DNA of 64,000 bases, taken from assembly GCF_024160145.1 (NCBI RefSeq), contig NZ_JAMYWQ010000008.1, forward strand, positions 1 through 64,000. Direction: 5' to 3'. Every line of letters begins with the position of its first letter. The first letter of the stretch is position 1. This DNA is from Serratia nevei (GTDB lineage Bacteria; Pseudomonadota; Gammaproteobacteria; Enterobacterales; Enterobacteriaceae). A program made the position numbers and the translations under genes. Of this stretch, positions 55,246 through 64,000 are shown piece by piece. Under the pieces are notes generated by a model that searched no databases, was not told the origin of the DNA, and was given only the letters and a program-made list of their open reading frames with translations.

Positions 55246-56181
55246 TTAAAGAGCCAAATCTGCGTTGAGCACCAGCGCCAGCAGCGCCTGGCGGGCGAAG
55301 ATGCCGTTGCCCGCCTGCTGGAAGTAGTAAGCGTACGGCGTTTTATCCACGTCGGTGGCGATCTCGTCGATGCGCGGCAGCGGGTGCAGCACCTTGAGGT
55401 TGGCGCGCGCGCCGGCCAGATCCGCAGCGCGCAGCACGAACTGCGCCTTCACGTTGGCGTACTCGGAAGGATCGAGACGCTCTTTCTGTACCCGGGTCAT
55501 GTAGAGAATATCCAGTTCCGGCACCACTTCTTCAATGCTGCCGTGCAGGCTGTACTCGATGCCTTTCTCTTCCAGCATTTTCAGGATGTAGGCCGGCATC
55601 GCCAGCGCGTCCGGGGCGATGAAGTAGAAGCGGTTGCCTTCGAACTTGGCCAGCGCCTGGGTGAGCGAGTGCACGGTGCGGCCGTACTTCAGGTCGCCGA
55701 CCATGGCGATGCTGAGGTTGCTCAGGCGGCCCTGAGTTTCCTGGATGGTGAACAGATCCAGCAGGGTCTGGGTCGGGTGCTGGTTGGCACCGTCGCCGGC
55801 GTTGAGCACCGGCACGTTGCCGGAGAATTCAGCGGCCATGCGCGCCGCGCCTTCCTGCGGATGACGCATCACGATAGCGTCCACGTAGGTGCTGATCACC
55901 GAGATGGTGTCGGCCAGGGTTTCGCCTTTCTTGCCGAGCGAGGTGTTGCTGCCGTCGGCGAAGCCCACCACCGAGGCGCCGAGGCGGTGCATCGAGGTTT
56001 CGAACGACAGGCGGGTACGGGTCGAGGCTTCGAAGAAGCAGCTGGCGATCACCTTGTGTTTCAACAGTTCCGGCTGCGGGTTGGCTTTCAGACCGGCGGC
56101 GGTGCGCAGCACCAGCTCCAGATCCTCGCGGCTGAGATCGTTAATAGAGATGATGTGTTTGTGATACAGCGGGTTGGCCAT
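55246..56181 (-). CDS. pyrB: Aspartate carbamoyltransferase catalytic subunit PyrB
   Basis: First committed step of pyrimidine synthesis: carbamoyl phosphate plus aspartate. 311 residues. Carbamoyl-phosphate motif [16 protein letters not shown], then [14 protein letters not shown], and a C-terminal HPLPRIDEI aspartate-binding block. Preceded by an attenuator and leader peptide, so pyrimidine levels set its expression. Confidence 0.98.
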   Translation of the reverse strand: MANPLYHKHIISINDLSREDLELVLRTAAGLKANPQPELLKHKVIASCFFEASTRTRLSFETSMHRLGASVVGFADGSNTSLGKKGETLADTISVISTYVDAIVMRHPQEGAARMAAEFSGNVPVLNAGDGANQHPTQTLLDLFTIQETQGRLSNLSIAMVGDLKYGRTVHSLTQALAKFEGNRFYFIAPDALAMPAYILKMLEEKGIEYSLHGSIEEVVPELDILYMTRVQKERLDPSEYANVKAQFVLRAADLAGARANLKVLHPLPRIDEIATDVDKTPYAYYFQQAGNGIFARQALLALVLNADLAL

Positions 56182-56229
56182 TTTTCACTCCTCCTCGACG
56201 CGTGCCCGTGGCGCGGGACTTTTTAAGGC

Positions 56230-56256
56230 AAAAAAAAGCCCCTCAATGAGGGGCTT
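56230..56256 (-). terminator. pyrBI attenuator
   Basis: Arms AAGCCCCTC (56236-56244) and GAGGGGCTT (56248-56256) with a 3-base loop. On the minus strand a run of eight T follows. It lies 50 bp ahead of pyrB, and the leader-peptide stop falls within it: the UTP-sensing attenuation layout of enterobacterial pyrBI. Confidence 0.93.
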
Positions 56257-56356
56257 GAAACGATCGGTTCAGCAACAGGAGAAACAACGGCAGCTGGCCG
56301 CCGATAGGCAGTCGGTTTTGTCGATTGCGGCTAACAAAACAAACGTCGTTTTTCAT
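56243..56356 (-). CDS. pyrL: pyrBI leader peptide PyrL
   Basis: 37-codon ORF from ATG 56356, with CAGGAG upstream, reading [20 protein letters not shown] then [17 protein letters not shown]. Its UGA lies inside the attenuator hairpin, so a ribosome following closely behind RNA polymerase would block hairpin formation. E. coli PyrL has 44 residues and little sequence similarity; position and termination point identify it. The early codons include T-rich stretches (GTTTGTTTTGTT) suitable for UTP-dependent pausing. Confidence 0.8.
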
Positions 56357-56470
56357 GCTTTCTCCTGGCAAATTGTGGCGCATTATACTCGCGCTTTTCG
56401 CCACTGCAAGCGTTAAAACGCCGTTTTTTGCCGCTCCGCAATCGATTGGCCGGCGATGGCCGCCCGCCGG

Positions 56471-58039
56471 CTATTTGCTGACGCGATCGTAATAGACCAT
56501 GTCGGCGTTCAGCCCCTGCTGGTAGCCTTTGACGTTGTCGCGCAGCACCACTTCGGTTTTGGCCTGATCGATAAACACGTACGGCGAACTGCGCTGCAGT
56601 TCCTGCTGCATGGCGGTGTACAGCGCGCGGCGCTTGGCCGGATCGGCTTCTGCCAGCGCCGCCAGCGTCTGCTGGTTCAACTGCGGGATCTGCCAGCCGT
56701 TCAGCCCGGCCACCGTGCTGCTCTTGCCGTCGTTGTAGGCGAAGGCGCTGGCGTTGGAGTGGGCGTCGAAGTAATCCGGGATCCACAGGCGGATCGCCGC
56801 CTGATGCTGCCTGGCGCGCACGCGGGAGTAAACCTGGCTGCCCGCCGCCGGCAGCAGTTCTACCTTCACGCCGGCGGCGGCGAAGCTGCCCTGCAGCGCC
56901 TGCGCGATGGTGATGAACGGTGGTTTGTTCTCTACGTCGAGCGTAAAGGCGGCGTGGGTGATGCCCGCCTTGGCCAGGATGGCTTTCGCCCTGGCCGGAT
57001 CGTAGCTGAACGGATTGGTCTCCAGCGCGCCCGGCAGCCCGACCGGCAGGAAGCTCTGGTGCACGAAGTATTGGCCCTTCAGCAGATCCTTCGTGATGCC
57101 CTGATAATCCACCAGGTAGCGCGCCGCTTCCCAGAAGGCCGGGTTGTTCAGCAGCGGATTGGCGCCGTTACCGGTGTTGAACACCAGGTAGTTTTGTTCG
57201 GCGGACGGGATCTCCAGCACCTTGACGCCCGGCTGGTTTTTCAGCGTGTCGGTCTGATCGGCGCCCAGTTCGCGGGCGATATCGGCGTCGCCCTGCTGGA
57301 TCAGCAGGCGGCGGGTGGCCGGATCCGGCACGTTTTTAATGATGATGTTTTTCAGCTGCGGCTTGTCGCCCGGCGCGGTGGGGTTGGCGTCCAGCACGAT
57401 CGCCTGATGCGGCTGATAGACGCGCATCTTGAACGGGCCGCTGCCGGCGGAGTGCATTTTCAGCCAGGCGTTGCCGAAGTCGCCGTCTTTGACGTTGGCC
57501 AGCGTTGCCTTGCTGTCGACGATCGAGGCGATCGGCGTCGAGAGGATATTCAGCGCCACCGCCGGGCTGACGTCCGCCGTCCAGCGCAGCTGCACGGTAT
57601 GTTCGTCGATCTTCTTCAGCTGCGCGTCGATGTTGTCCGGCTGCCAGCCGAGCACGTTGAGGATGAACGCCGGCGATTTGTTCATTTTGACCGCGCGGCT
57701 GTAGGAAAAGATCACGTCGTCGGCGGTTAGCGGGTTGCCGGAGGCGAACGCCGCCTGCGGCCGCAGTTTCACCGTCAGCGTTTTGGCCGCCGCATCGCCC
57801 TGCCAGCTTTCCGCCAGCACCGGCGCCACCTTGGCCGGATCGTCGCGATCCGCCTGCACCAATCGTTGATACAGGCTGGGCACCGTCTGGATGCTGGAGA
57901 GTTCGTTGGCTTCCGCCGGATCGAGGCTGACGATGTCATCCAGCGATTGCACCACCACCAGCGTATTCGGCGGCGTGGCGGCTAACGCGGCGGCGGGCAG
58001 GGCGGCGAGCAGGAACAGCGGCAAGAGTTTGGCTTTCAT
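56471..58039 (-). CDS. ABC transporter substrate-binding protein, family 5 (peptide type)
   Basis: ATG 58039 starts a signal peptide (MKAKLLPLFLLAALPAAALA), so the longer frame is rejected. 522 residues, DppA/OppA-type periplasmic binder: LVVVQSLDDIVSLDPAEANE, LTVKLRPQAAFASGNPLTADDVIFSY, SGPFKMRVYQPHQAIVL and a C-terminal ELQRSSPYVFIDQ. No permease or ATPase genes adjoin, so it is an orphan that must work with a transporter encoded elsewhere. Ligand unknown. Confidence 0.9.
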   Translation of the reverse strand: MKAKLLPLFLLAALPAAALAATPPNTLVVVQSLDDIVSLDPAEANELSSIQTVPSLYQRLVQADRDDPAKVAPVLAESWQGDAAAKTLTVKLRPQAAFASGNPLTADDVIFSYSRAVKMNKSPAFILNVLGWQPDNIDAQLKKIDEHTVQLRWTADVSPAVALNILSTPIASIVDSKATLANVKDGDFGNAWLKMHSAGSGPFKMRVYQPHQAIVLDANPTAPGDKPQLKNIIIKNVPDPATRRLLIQQGDADIARELGADQTDTLKNQPGVKVLEIPSAEQNYLVFNTGNGANPLLNNPAFWEAARYLVDYQGITKDLLKGQYFVHQSFLPVGLPGALETNPFSYDPARAKAILAKAGITHAAFTLDVENKPPFITIAQALQGSFAAAGVKVELLPAAGSQVYSRVRARQHQAAIRLWIPDYFDAHSNASAFAYNDGKSSTVAGLNGWQIPQLNQQTLAALAEADPAKRRALYTAMQQELQRSSPYVFIDQAKTEVVLRDNVKGYQQGLNADMVYYDRVSK

Positions 58040-58196
58040 CGGTGTGTATCCCCTGAAGGCGCCGCCAGGCGGCGCTGAGAACGGTTTGTTATCGTTGGTT
58101 TTCACGGCGCGGGCGCCGTCGGCCTGTCACGGTAGAACCTTTGCCGGCGGTGGGCAAAGGCCAATCCGCTATTTGATATTCCAGGAATATATTAGC

Positions 58197-58222
58197 CGCC
58201 CTGGCCGGGGGCGCCAGGGCGG
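58197..58222 (-). terminator. Hairpin downstream of argI
   Basis: CCGCCCTGG (58197-58205) pairs with CCAGGGCGG (58214-58222), 12 bp after the argI stop. The following minus-strand sequence is A/T-rich (CTAATATATT) rather than a pure U-run. Confidence 0.6.
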
Positions 58223-58234
58223 AGGGGAGGACTG

Positions 58235-59254
58235 TCAGAGGGTTTCGCTCAGCGTGGCGACCAGCACCGCCTTGATGGTGTGCAGCCGGTTTTCCGCCTG
58301 ATCGAACACCACGCTGTGCGCTGATTCGAACACGTCGTCGGTCACTTCCATGCCGCCGTGCAGATCGTACTGCTGCGCCATCTGCTTGCCGAGCGTGGTT
58401 TGATCGTCGTGGAACGCCGGCAGGCAGTGCAGGAACTTCACGTTCGGGTTGCCGGTCAGCTTCAGCATCGCCATGTTGACCTGATACGGCCGCAGCAGCG
58501 CGATACGCTCCTGCCAGGTCTCTTTCGGTTCGCCCATCGACACCCACACGTCGGTGTAGAGGAAGTCGGCGTCCTGCACCCCTTCGGCGATGTCTTCGGT
58601 CAGGGTGAGTTTCGCGCCGGTTTGCTGCGCCAGCGCCTGGCATTCGGCCACCAGCTCCGGCTGCGGCCAGCAGGCCTTCGGCGCCACCAGCCGCAGATCC
58701 ATGCCCGCCAGCGCGGCGGCTTCCAGCAGCGTGTTGCCCATGTTGTTGCGCGCGTCGCCGATGTACGCCAGTTTCACTTCGCTCAGCGCCTTGCCCGGCA
58801 GGTGCTCCTGCACGGTGAGCAGATCCGCCAGCAGTTGGGTGGGGTGGAACTCGTCGGTCAGGCCGTTCCATACCGGCACGCCGGCGTATTCCGCCAGGGT
58901 TTCCACCAGCGCCTGGCCGTAGCCGCGATACTGAATACCGTCGTACAGGCGGCCCAGCACCCGGGCGGTGTCTTTCATCGACTCTTTATGGCCGATCTGG
59001 CTGCCGCTCGGGCCGAGGTAAGTGACCTGGGCGCCCTGATCGAATGCGGCAACTTCGAAAGAGCATCGCGTGCGGGTCGAGTCTTTTTCGAAGATGAGCG
59101 CAATGTTTTTGCCCTGCAGCCGGCGCTGTTCCTGCCCTTGCTTCTTGGCCTGCTTCAGATCGGCCGAAAGCCGCAGCAGCGCCTGCAGCTCGGCGGGGGT
59201 GAAATCCATTAACCTCAGAAAGTGACGTTGGTAGAACGCATTGCCGGTGCTCAT
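58235..59254 (-). CDS. argI: Ornithine carbamoyltransferase ArgI
   Basis: Makes citrulline from ornithine and carbamoyl phosphate in arginine synthesis. ATG 59254 gives 339 residues (E. coli ArgI 334); the longer frame runs into the ARG boxes. [16 protein letters not shown] (carbamoyl phosphate), [10 protein letters not shown] and HCLPAFHDD (ornithine) are complete. Located between pyrBI and rraB. It links metabolically to speF in this window through ornithine. Confidence 0.97.
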   Translation of the reverse strand: MSTGNAFYQRHFLRLMDFTPAELQALLRLSADLKQAKKQGQEQRRLQGKNIALIFEKDSTRTRCSFEVAAFDQGAQVTYLGPSGSQIGHKESMKDTARVLGRLYDGIQYRGYGQALVETLAEYAGVPVWNGLTDEFHPTQLLADLLTVQEHLPGKALSEVKLAYIGDARNNMGNTLLEAAALAGMDLRLVAPKACWPQPELVAECQALAQQTGAKLTLTEDIAEGVQDADFLYTDVWVSMGEPKETWQERIALLRPYQVNMAMLKLTGNPNVKFLHCLPAFHDDQTTLGKQMAQQYDLHGGMEVTDDVFESAHSVVFDQAENRLHTIKAVLVATLSETL

Positions 59255-59276
59255 AGTCCGATTCCCTGATTGTGTA

Positions 59277-59315
59277 ATTGAATTAAAATTCACTTTATAT
59301 GTATGAATATTCAAT
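59277..59315. promoter_or_regulatory. Tandem ARG boxes of argI
   Basis: Box 1 (59277-59294) contains TGAATTAAAATTCA, a perfect match to the ArgR core. Box 2 (59298-59315) matches at 9 of 10 core bases. The 3-bp spacing is the one ArgR hexamers use. They lie 23 bp ahead of argI and probably overlap its promoter. Confidence 0.92.
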
Positions 59316-59416
59316 TTCAACCCCGGCGAGGAAATCTTTCACGTTTATCGTGGAAGCAATGTCGGCGGTGTGTGAAAATAGAAGGAATGAAGGCCATTTG
59401 ACTTGAGGATATAGGC

Positions 59417-59842
59417 ATGGCAAACCGCGAATTGCTGGAAGAACAACGTGAAGAGACCCGCCTGATCATCGAAGAACTGCTGGAAGACGGCAGCGATCCG
59501 GACGCGCTCTACACCATCGAGCACCATCTGTCCGCCGAGAAATTTGAGGTTCTGGAGCAGGCCGCCGTTGAAGCCTTCAAGCTGGGCTACGAAGTGACCG
59601 ACGCCGAAGAGCTGGAAGTGGAAGACGGGTCGATGGTGATGTGCTGCGACGTGATCAGCGAAGTCGGCCTGAACGCCGAGCTGATCGACGCTCAGGTCGA
59701 GCAGCTGGTGGCGCTGGCGGAACGCTGCGGCGTCAACTACGACGGCTGGGGCACCTACTTCGAAGATCCGAACGGTGAAGACGGTGAGGATGACGAAGAC
59801 GACGACTACATCGACGAAGACGACGACGGCAAACGCCACTGA
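59417..59842 (+). CDS. rraB: Ribonuclease E inhibitor RraB
   Basis: Binds the C-terminal half of RNase E and modulates mRNA decay. 141 residues: [36 protein letters not shown] at the start and a very acidic tail ([18 protein letters not shown]), as in E. coli RraB (YjgD). Divergent from argI with the ARG boxes between. Confidence 0.95.
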   Translation: MANRELLEEQREETRLIIEELLEDGSDPDALYTIEHHLSAEKFEVLEQAAVEAFKLGYEVTDAEELEVEDGSMVMCCDVISEVGLNAELIDAQVEQLVALAERCGVNYDGWGTYFEDPNGEDGEDDEDDDYIDEDDDGKRH

Positions 59843-59862
59843 TTAACCCCGCTTATTCACAT

Positions 59863-59882
59863 GGGCCGGTTTTCGCCGGCCC
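59863..59882 (+). terminator. Hairpin after rraB
   Basis: GGGCCGG (59863-59869) pairs with CCGGCCC (59876-59882), 20 bp after the rraB stop; T-tract absent. Confidence 0.45.
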
Positions 59883-59888
59883 CTGATA

Positions 59889-60009
59889 TCCCCGTCGTCT
59901 TTCAAGCTGCAGCGTTGTTGGCTGCACTCCCTCACCCCAGTCACTTACCTAAGTAAGCTCCTGGGGATGAGTGAGCTGGCCGCCTAGCTGCAACTTGAAA
60001 TACATAGGG
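59889..60009. repeat. ERIC repeat between rraB and miaE
   Basis: About 120 bp, same architecture as the copy at 45774: CTTTCAAGCTGCAGCGTTGT, core CCCCAGTCACTTACCTAAGT followed by AAGCTCCTGGGG, then GCCGCCTAGCTGCAACTTGA. It ends about 10 bp before the miaE start codon, so it must be part of the miaE mRNA leader or overlap its promoter. Confidence 0.9.
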
Positions 60010-60019
60010 CAATGACGCC

Positions 60020-60784
60020 ATGACATACCAATCCCTGTTAGCCCCGATTTTAAGCTTCCTGCACTGTGAAACGCCCGAGGCCTGGATCGACGCCGCGCGC
60101 CGTCCGGAAAACCTGCAGCTGTTGCTGACTGACCACCTGGTGTGCGAGCTGAAGGCCGCGCAGACCGGCATGTGGCTGATCCGCCGCTACGTGGCGGACA
60201 AAGAGAGCGGCGACGCGCTGTTGGCGCTGCTGCGCCCTTACGAGGCGTTTCTGCACGAAGCGCAGGGCGCGCCGGACACGCTGTTTCGCCAGGGCCAGTT
60301 CACCCGCAAGATCCTGCCGAAAAACGGCTCGGCCTACGGCCAGGATCTGGCGGATCGCATGGTGCTGTTGATCAAGGAAGAGTTGCATCATTTCTCGCAG
60401 GTGCTGGAGATCATGCAGACGCGCGGCATTCCGTATCGCAAGATCACCGCCAGCCGCTACGCCAAGGGCATGATCCGCGAGATCCGCACCCACGATCCGG
60501 CGACGCTGATCGACAAACTGATCTGCGGTGCCTACATCGAAGCGCGATCCTGCGAACGCTTCGCCAAACTGGCGCCGCACCTGGACGACGAGCTGAACCG
60601 CTTTTACGTCTCGCTGCTGCGATCCGAAGCGCGCCACTATCAGGACTACCTGACGCTGGCCGAGCAGATCGCCGGCGGCGACATCAGCGAACGGGTGGCG
60701 CATTTCGGCCGCCTCGAAGCTGAACTGATCCTGTCGCCGGACAGCGAACTGCGCTTCCACAGCGGCGTACCCGCCGCCGCCTGA
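60020..60784 (+). CDS. miaE: tRNA-(ms2io6A37) hydroxylase MiaE
   Basis: Non-haem diiron monooxygenase that hydroxylates the isoprenyl group of ms2i6A37 in tRNA using O2. 254 residues. Diiron motifs: E in DHLVCELKAAQTG, EELHHFSQVLEIM (ExxH), E in YIEARSCERFA and SEARHYQDY (ExxH). Present in Salmonella and Serratia, absent from E. coli K-12. ATG 60020 has only a weak ribosome site. Confidence 0.95.
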   Translation: MTYQSLLAPILSFLHCETPEAWIDAARRPENLQLLLTDHLVCELKAAQTGMWLIRRYVADKESGDALLALLRPYEAFLHEAQGAPDTLFRQGQFTRKILPKNGSAYGQDLADRMVLLIKEELHHFSQVLEIMQTRGIPYRKITASRYAKGMIREIRTHDPATLIDKLICGAYIEARSCERFAKLAPHLDDELNRFYVSLLRSEARHYQDYLTLAEQIAGGDISERVAHFGRLEAELILSPDSELRFHSGVPAAA

Positions 60785-60799
60785 CGTTGAGGGGCGCCC

Positions 60800-62407
60800 C
60801 TACTGCGGCGCGCCCAGCAACAGATCCACCGCCTTTTCCGCCAGCATGATGGTCGGCGCATTGGTGTTGCCGCTGGTGAGCTGCGGCATCACCGAGCAGT
60901 CGATCACCCGCAGCTGTTCAAAACCGTGCACTCGCAGCTGCGGATCGGTCACCGCGTCCTGCGGCGACGGCCCCATGCGGCAGCTGCCCACCGGGTGATA
61001 CACCGTCTTGCAGAAGTTGCGCACGAACGCTTCCAGCTGCGCCTCGTCGCGCGTCCACTCCGGCTGCGGCATCAGCAAATCTTTAATCAGCGGCTTCAGC
61101 GCCGCGGTTTGCAGGAAACCCAGACCGAACTTCACCGCGCGCACGCTGCCGGCCAAATCGTCCGGGTGGCCGAGGTAGTTGGCGTGCAGCTTAACCGGAT
61201 CGCGCGGGTTGCTGCTGCGTAGCAGCACTTCGCCGCGCGCCTTCGGCTGCAGGTAGCCGACCTTGAGCGTGAAGCCGTGAATGTTCGGCAGCGGCTCACC
61301 GGGCACGTCGTCCCAGCTGTCGAGCATCGGCAGGAAGTGGATCTGCACGTCCGGCCGGCCGTCGCCCTGGCTGTCGGTGAAGGCGGCGCCTTCCAGCACG
61401 TTGGACGAGAGCACGCCGCTGCGAAACGCCAGCCACTGCGCGCCGTGGCTCAGCGCCTGCAGGCCGCGATCGGCGCCGAACAGGCTGATCGGCTCGTGGG
61501 TGCTGACGTTGATCGACATGTGCAGGTGGTCGTGGAAGTTTTTGCCCACCGGCAGATCCGCCCGCACCTCGATGCCCAGCTGCTGCAGGTGGTCGCGCGG
61601 GCCGATGCCGGAGAGCATCAGCAGCTTCGGCGAACCGACCGCGCCGGCGCTGACAATAACCTCTTTGGTGGCGCGCGCGGTGACTTCCGCGCCGCCGTTC
61701 TGGCTGTAGACCACGCCGGTGGCGACGTTGCGCTCGAAGGTCAGCCGATGCGCCAGGGCGTTCAGTTTCACCACCAGCCGCCGTTCGTCGCGCACCGCCT
61801 TCAGGTAGGTGCGGGCGGTGCTGGCGCGTTCGCCGTTGTGGGTGGTGGTCTGGTAGAAACCGACGCCGTGCTGGCTGTCGCCGTTGAAGTCGTTGCGATA
61901 GGGCAGGTTCAGCTCCTGGCCAGCGCGGATAAACGCCATGCTGAGCGGGTGGCGGTAGCGGTTTTCGCTGACCGGCAGCAGCCCGTCGGCGCCGTGGTAG
62001 TCGTCCGACAGGCTTTCGTTGGCCTCGGCGCGTTTGAAGTAGGGCAGCACCTCACGGTAGCTCCAGCCGGTGCAGCCGTAGCGGTCGGCCCAGTCGTCGT
62101 AGTCCTGCGGCTGGCCGCGCAGGTAGATCATGCCGTTGACCGAACTGCTGCCGCCCAGCACCTTGCCCTGTGCGATCTGCATGCGGCGGTTGTTGGCGTG
62201 CGGTTCCGGTTCCGTCTCGTAGGGCCAGCTCTTTTTGGCGATGATCTTGGCCACCCCGGCCGGCATCTTGATGAACAGGTTATTGTCGTCGCCGCCGGCT
62301 TCCAGCAGCAGCACCCGCGCCTGGGTGCGGCGGATCAGCTGCGCCGCCAGCACACAGCCGGCGGAACCGGCGCCGACGATGATGTAATCAAAGGTGTTTT
62401 CCGACAT
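60800..62407 (-). CDS. GMC-family FAD oxidoreductase (choline dehydrogenase-like)
   Basis: ATG 62407 gives 535 residues. N-terminal FAD-binding YIIVGAGSAGCVLAAQL, the GMC signatures GKVLGGSSSVNGMIYLRG and GAVGSPKLLMLSGIGP, and a C-terminal catalytic pair in KTVYHPVGSCRMG (His) and SGNTNAPTIMLAEKA (Asn). Looks like BetA-type alcohol dehydrogenases, but no betB or betI neighbours exist, so the alcohol substrate is open. Confidence 0.92.
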   Translation of the reverse strand: MSENTFDYIIVGAGSAGCVLAAQLIRRTQARVLLLEAGGDDNNLFIKMPAGVAKIIAKKSWPYETEPEPHANNRRMQIAQGKVLGGSSSVNGMIYLRGQPQDYDDWADRYGCTGWSYREVLPYFKRAEANESLSDDYHGADGLLPVSENRYRHPLSMAFIRAGQELNLPYRNDFNGDSQHGVGFYQTTTHNGERASTARTYLKAVRDERRLVVKLNALAHRLTFERNVATGVVYSQNGGAEVTARATKEVIVSAGAVGSPKLLMLSGIGPRDHLQQLGIEVRADLPVGKNFHDHLHMSINVSTHEPISLFGADRGLQALSHGAQWLAFRSGVLSSNVLEGAAFTDSQGDGRPDVQIHFLPMLDSWDDVPGEPLPNIHGFTLKVGYLQPKARGEVLLRSSNPRDPVKLHANYLGHPDDLAGSVRAVKFGLGFLQTAALKPLIKDLLMPQPEWTRDEAQLEAFVRNFCKTVYHPVGSCRMGPSPQDAVTDPQLRVHGFEQLRVIDCSVMPQLTSGNTNAPTIMLAEKAVDLLLGAPQ

Positions 62408-62591
62408 GACAGCTCTCCGTGCGCGATTGGGATACTGGCAGAGTAGCGCGGGGGAAAAAACGGTCAATTTGCGATCGTTAATTTATTAACGAACTTCACA
62501 TTAAATTTACATCGTGGTTTTTAACGTCAGTTAATCTGCTTTAAAAACGGCGTTATAGCGAGTTTTACTGATTGATTGCGATATTAATAAA

Positions 62592-62613
62592 ATGGCGCAG
62601 CACGCTGCGCCAT
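62592..62613 (-). terminator. Intrinsic terminator after yjgM
   Basis: ATGGCGCAG (62592-62600) pairs with CTGCGCCAT (62605-62613), 4-base loop; minus-strand TTTATTAAT follows. 20 bp after the yjgM stop. Confidence 0.85.
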
Positions 62614-62633
62614 GATAGAGAGGCGGGGGGCGA

Positions 62634-63137
62634 TTACAGCGTTTTCAGCATGGTGACTTCGCAATCGACGTGGCCGGTGGCGCCCATCGCGTGGTCGATG
62701 TGTTCGAAGCCCAGGTGTTCATACAGCGCAACGGCCTGCGTCAGGCTGGCGGTGGTCTCGAGGTAACAACAGCGGAAGCCGTGCTGGCGGGCGAAATCCA
62801 GCGCCTGCAGCGCCAGGCGTTTTGCCAATCCCTTGCCGCGCAACACCGGCAGGAAATACATCTTCTGCAATTCGCAAATATCGTCTGCGCCGCCCTGCAG
62901 CGGCGCGATGCCGCCGCCGCCGGCGACCTGGCCGTCCACCTCGATCACCCAGTAAGCGCTGCGCGGCAGGCTGTAGAGCTGATACAGAGCGTCCAGATTG
63001 GGATCGGAGACGGTATAGCCTTTATCCGCCGTCAGGCCGTGCTCGGCGGAGACTTCGCGAATGACGTGAGCAATGGCGGGATTGTCTTCCGCCGTGATGG
63101 GGCGCACCAGCAGGCGCGCCGGGGTTGCTGTTGTCAT
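62634..63137 (-). CDS. yjgM: GNAT acetyltransferase YjgM
   Basis: ATG 63137 gives 167 residues aligned with E. coli YjgM; the upstream in-frame ATG 63152 lacks a ribosome site. [54 protein letters not shown] (acetyl-CoA loop) and [15 protein letters not shown] match. Substrate poorly known. Same genomic position as in E. coli, near valS. Confidence 0.93.
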   Translation of the reverse strand: MTTATPARLLVRPITAEDNPAIAHVIREVSAEHGLTADKGYTVSDPNLDALYQLYSLPRSAYWVIEVDGQVAGGGGIAPLQGGADDICELQKMYFLPVLRGKGLAKRLALQALDFARQHGFRCCYLETTASLTQAVALYEHLGFEHIDHAMGATGHVDCEVTMLKTL

Positions 63138-63286
63138 GTTTACACTCGCCATTGAAAGAGACCACGTTCGTTTTTCGTTTTTATCGCAGCACGAAACGCG
63201 CCGGGGGTTATTTCCCGGCGGCGTCCCTGCAGCAGTAATATCTTGTAATAACATCTAACCCGGCCCGGATGCAACGGCGATAAAAA

Positions 63287-63310
63287 AACAGCGGGGAAGA
63301 CCCCGCTGTT
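63287..63310 (-). terminator. Intrinsic terminator of valS
   Basis: AACAGCGGGG (63287-63296) and CCCCGCTGTT (63301-63310) with an AAGA loop; T-runs on both strands make it bidirectional. It lies 27 bp after the valS stop. Confidence 0.93.
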
Positions 63311-63337
63311 TTTCAGGCGTTGGCGTGAGCCGGTGGA

Positions 63338-64000
63338 TTACAGCGCGGCGATGGTCGCCTGCTGTTCCTGCAGCTTCACTTTGCCTTCTTTGCAGGCCGC
63401 CAGACGATCGCGTTCTTTGGCGACTACCGCTTCCGGCGCGCGCGCCACGAAGCCTTCGTTCGCCAGCTTGCCTTCGATCGAAGCGATTTCCGCATCCAGC
63501 TTGCCCATCTCTTTCGCCAGGCGCGCGATCTCGGCGTCCTTGTCGATGAAACCGGCCATCGGGATCAGCAGCTCGGCGCCGTCCACCAGTTTGGTGACGG
63601 AGACCGGGCCTTTATCACCGGCCGGCAGCAGCGCGATGGATTCCAGGCGCGCCAGACGGGCGATAAAGCTTTGGTTCTCCTGCACGCGGCGCTGGGCGTC
63701 GGCGCTGCAGTTGCGCAGCAGCACGTCGAGCGCTTTGCTTGGCGCGATGTTCATCTCGGCGCGGATGTTGCGCACGGCGATGATGGTTTGCTTGATCCAC
63801 TCCAGATCGTTCAGCGCCTGCTCGTCTTCCAGCGCGGCGTCGTAGGCCGGGAACGGCTGCAGCATGATGGTGTCTGCGGTCGTGCCGGTCAGCGGCTTCA
63901 CACGCTGCCAGATGGTTTCGGTGATGAACGGAATGATCGGGTGCGCCAGGCGCAGCAGCGCTTCCAGCACGGTGATCAGCGTGTGGCGGGTGCCTCGCTG
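63338..64000 (-). CDS. valS: Valyl-tRNA synthetase, C-terminal part (partial)
   Basis: 220 codons visible, continuing off-window. [15 protein letters not shown] (end of the anticodon-binding domain) is followed by [11 protein letters not shown]-like [13 protein letters not shown] and a C-terminal coiled coil ([44 protein letters not shown]) that clamps tRNA(Val). Exactly the ValS C-terminus. The catalytic core is outside the window. Confidence 0.97.
   Translation of the reverse strand, partial: QRGTRHTLITVLEALLRLAHPIIPFITETIWQRVKPLTGTTADTIMLQPFPAYDAALEDEQALNDLEWIKQTIIAVRNIRAEMNIAPSKALDVLLRNCSADAQRRVQENQSFIARLARLESIALLPAGDKGPVSVTKLVDGAELLIPMAGFIDKDAEIARLAKEMGKLDAEIASIEGKLANEGFVARAPEAVVAKERDRLAACKEGKVKLQEQQATIAAL

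Overview
The window reads as chromosome of a high-GC enterobacterium, most likely a Serratia (S. marcescens-like) strain. Nearly every core gene is a close homologue of an Escherichia coli gene, the background is GC-rich, two ERIC repeats are present, and miaE is retained. The species call is inference from gene content.

Left third (1-23356): a complete type I-E CRISPR-Cas locus with three arrays. Array 1 (141-1366) is cut at its left edge by the end of an IS21-type insertion sequence whose body lies off-window. Then come cas3, casA/cas8e, casB/cse2, casC/cas7, casD/cas5, casE/cas6e, cas1 and cas2, all intact, on the + strand and tightly packed. A leader and array 2 (10265-13102, 46 repeats plus a decayed one) follow. 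A block of host genes comes next: TetR-type regulator, divergent M24-peptidase-like enzyme, ubiV, ubiU, ubiT, yhbS. Array 3 (18621-23356, 77 repeats plus a decayed one) has its own leader and sits between yhbS and yhbQ. About 140 spacers are present. Some are shared or nearly shared between arrays, which suggests repeated sampling of related invaders.

Middle (23422-39479): yhbQ; the ornithine decarboxylase operon speFL-speF-potE, including its 34-residue ornithine-sensing leader peptide; yhbP and yraR; a C-P lyase operon phnF-G-H-I-J-K-L-M-N-(hexapeptide acyltransferase)-phnP without phnCDE; yraQ; and a RelB/RelE-like toxin-antitoxin pair. Compared with E. coli, the speF and phn blocks and array 3 interrupt the yhbS-yhbQ-yhbP-yraR-yraQ neighbourhood.

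Right (39485-64000): a block syntenic with the E. coli nrdG-valS region: nrdG, nrdD (tandem NrdR boxes and an FNR-like site), a LysR/oxidoreductase pair, treC, treB, treR, mgtL-mgtA, a secreted GH20 hexosaminidase, ridA, pyrI, pyrB, pyrL, an orphan peptide-binding protein, argI (tandem ARG boxes), rraB, miaE, a GMC oxidoreductase, yjgM and the C-terminal part of valS. Several leader-peptide and RNA-switch systems (speFL, mgtL, pyrL) are visible although their ORFs are very short.

No tRNA, rRNA, prophage or wholly novel gene system was recognised. The most unusual material is the CRISPR architecture, a 24-bp palindrome beside the TetR/M24 pair, and the altered phn operon. All computations were by eye, with no database search.
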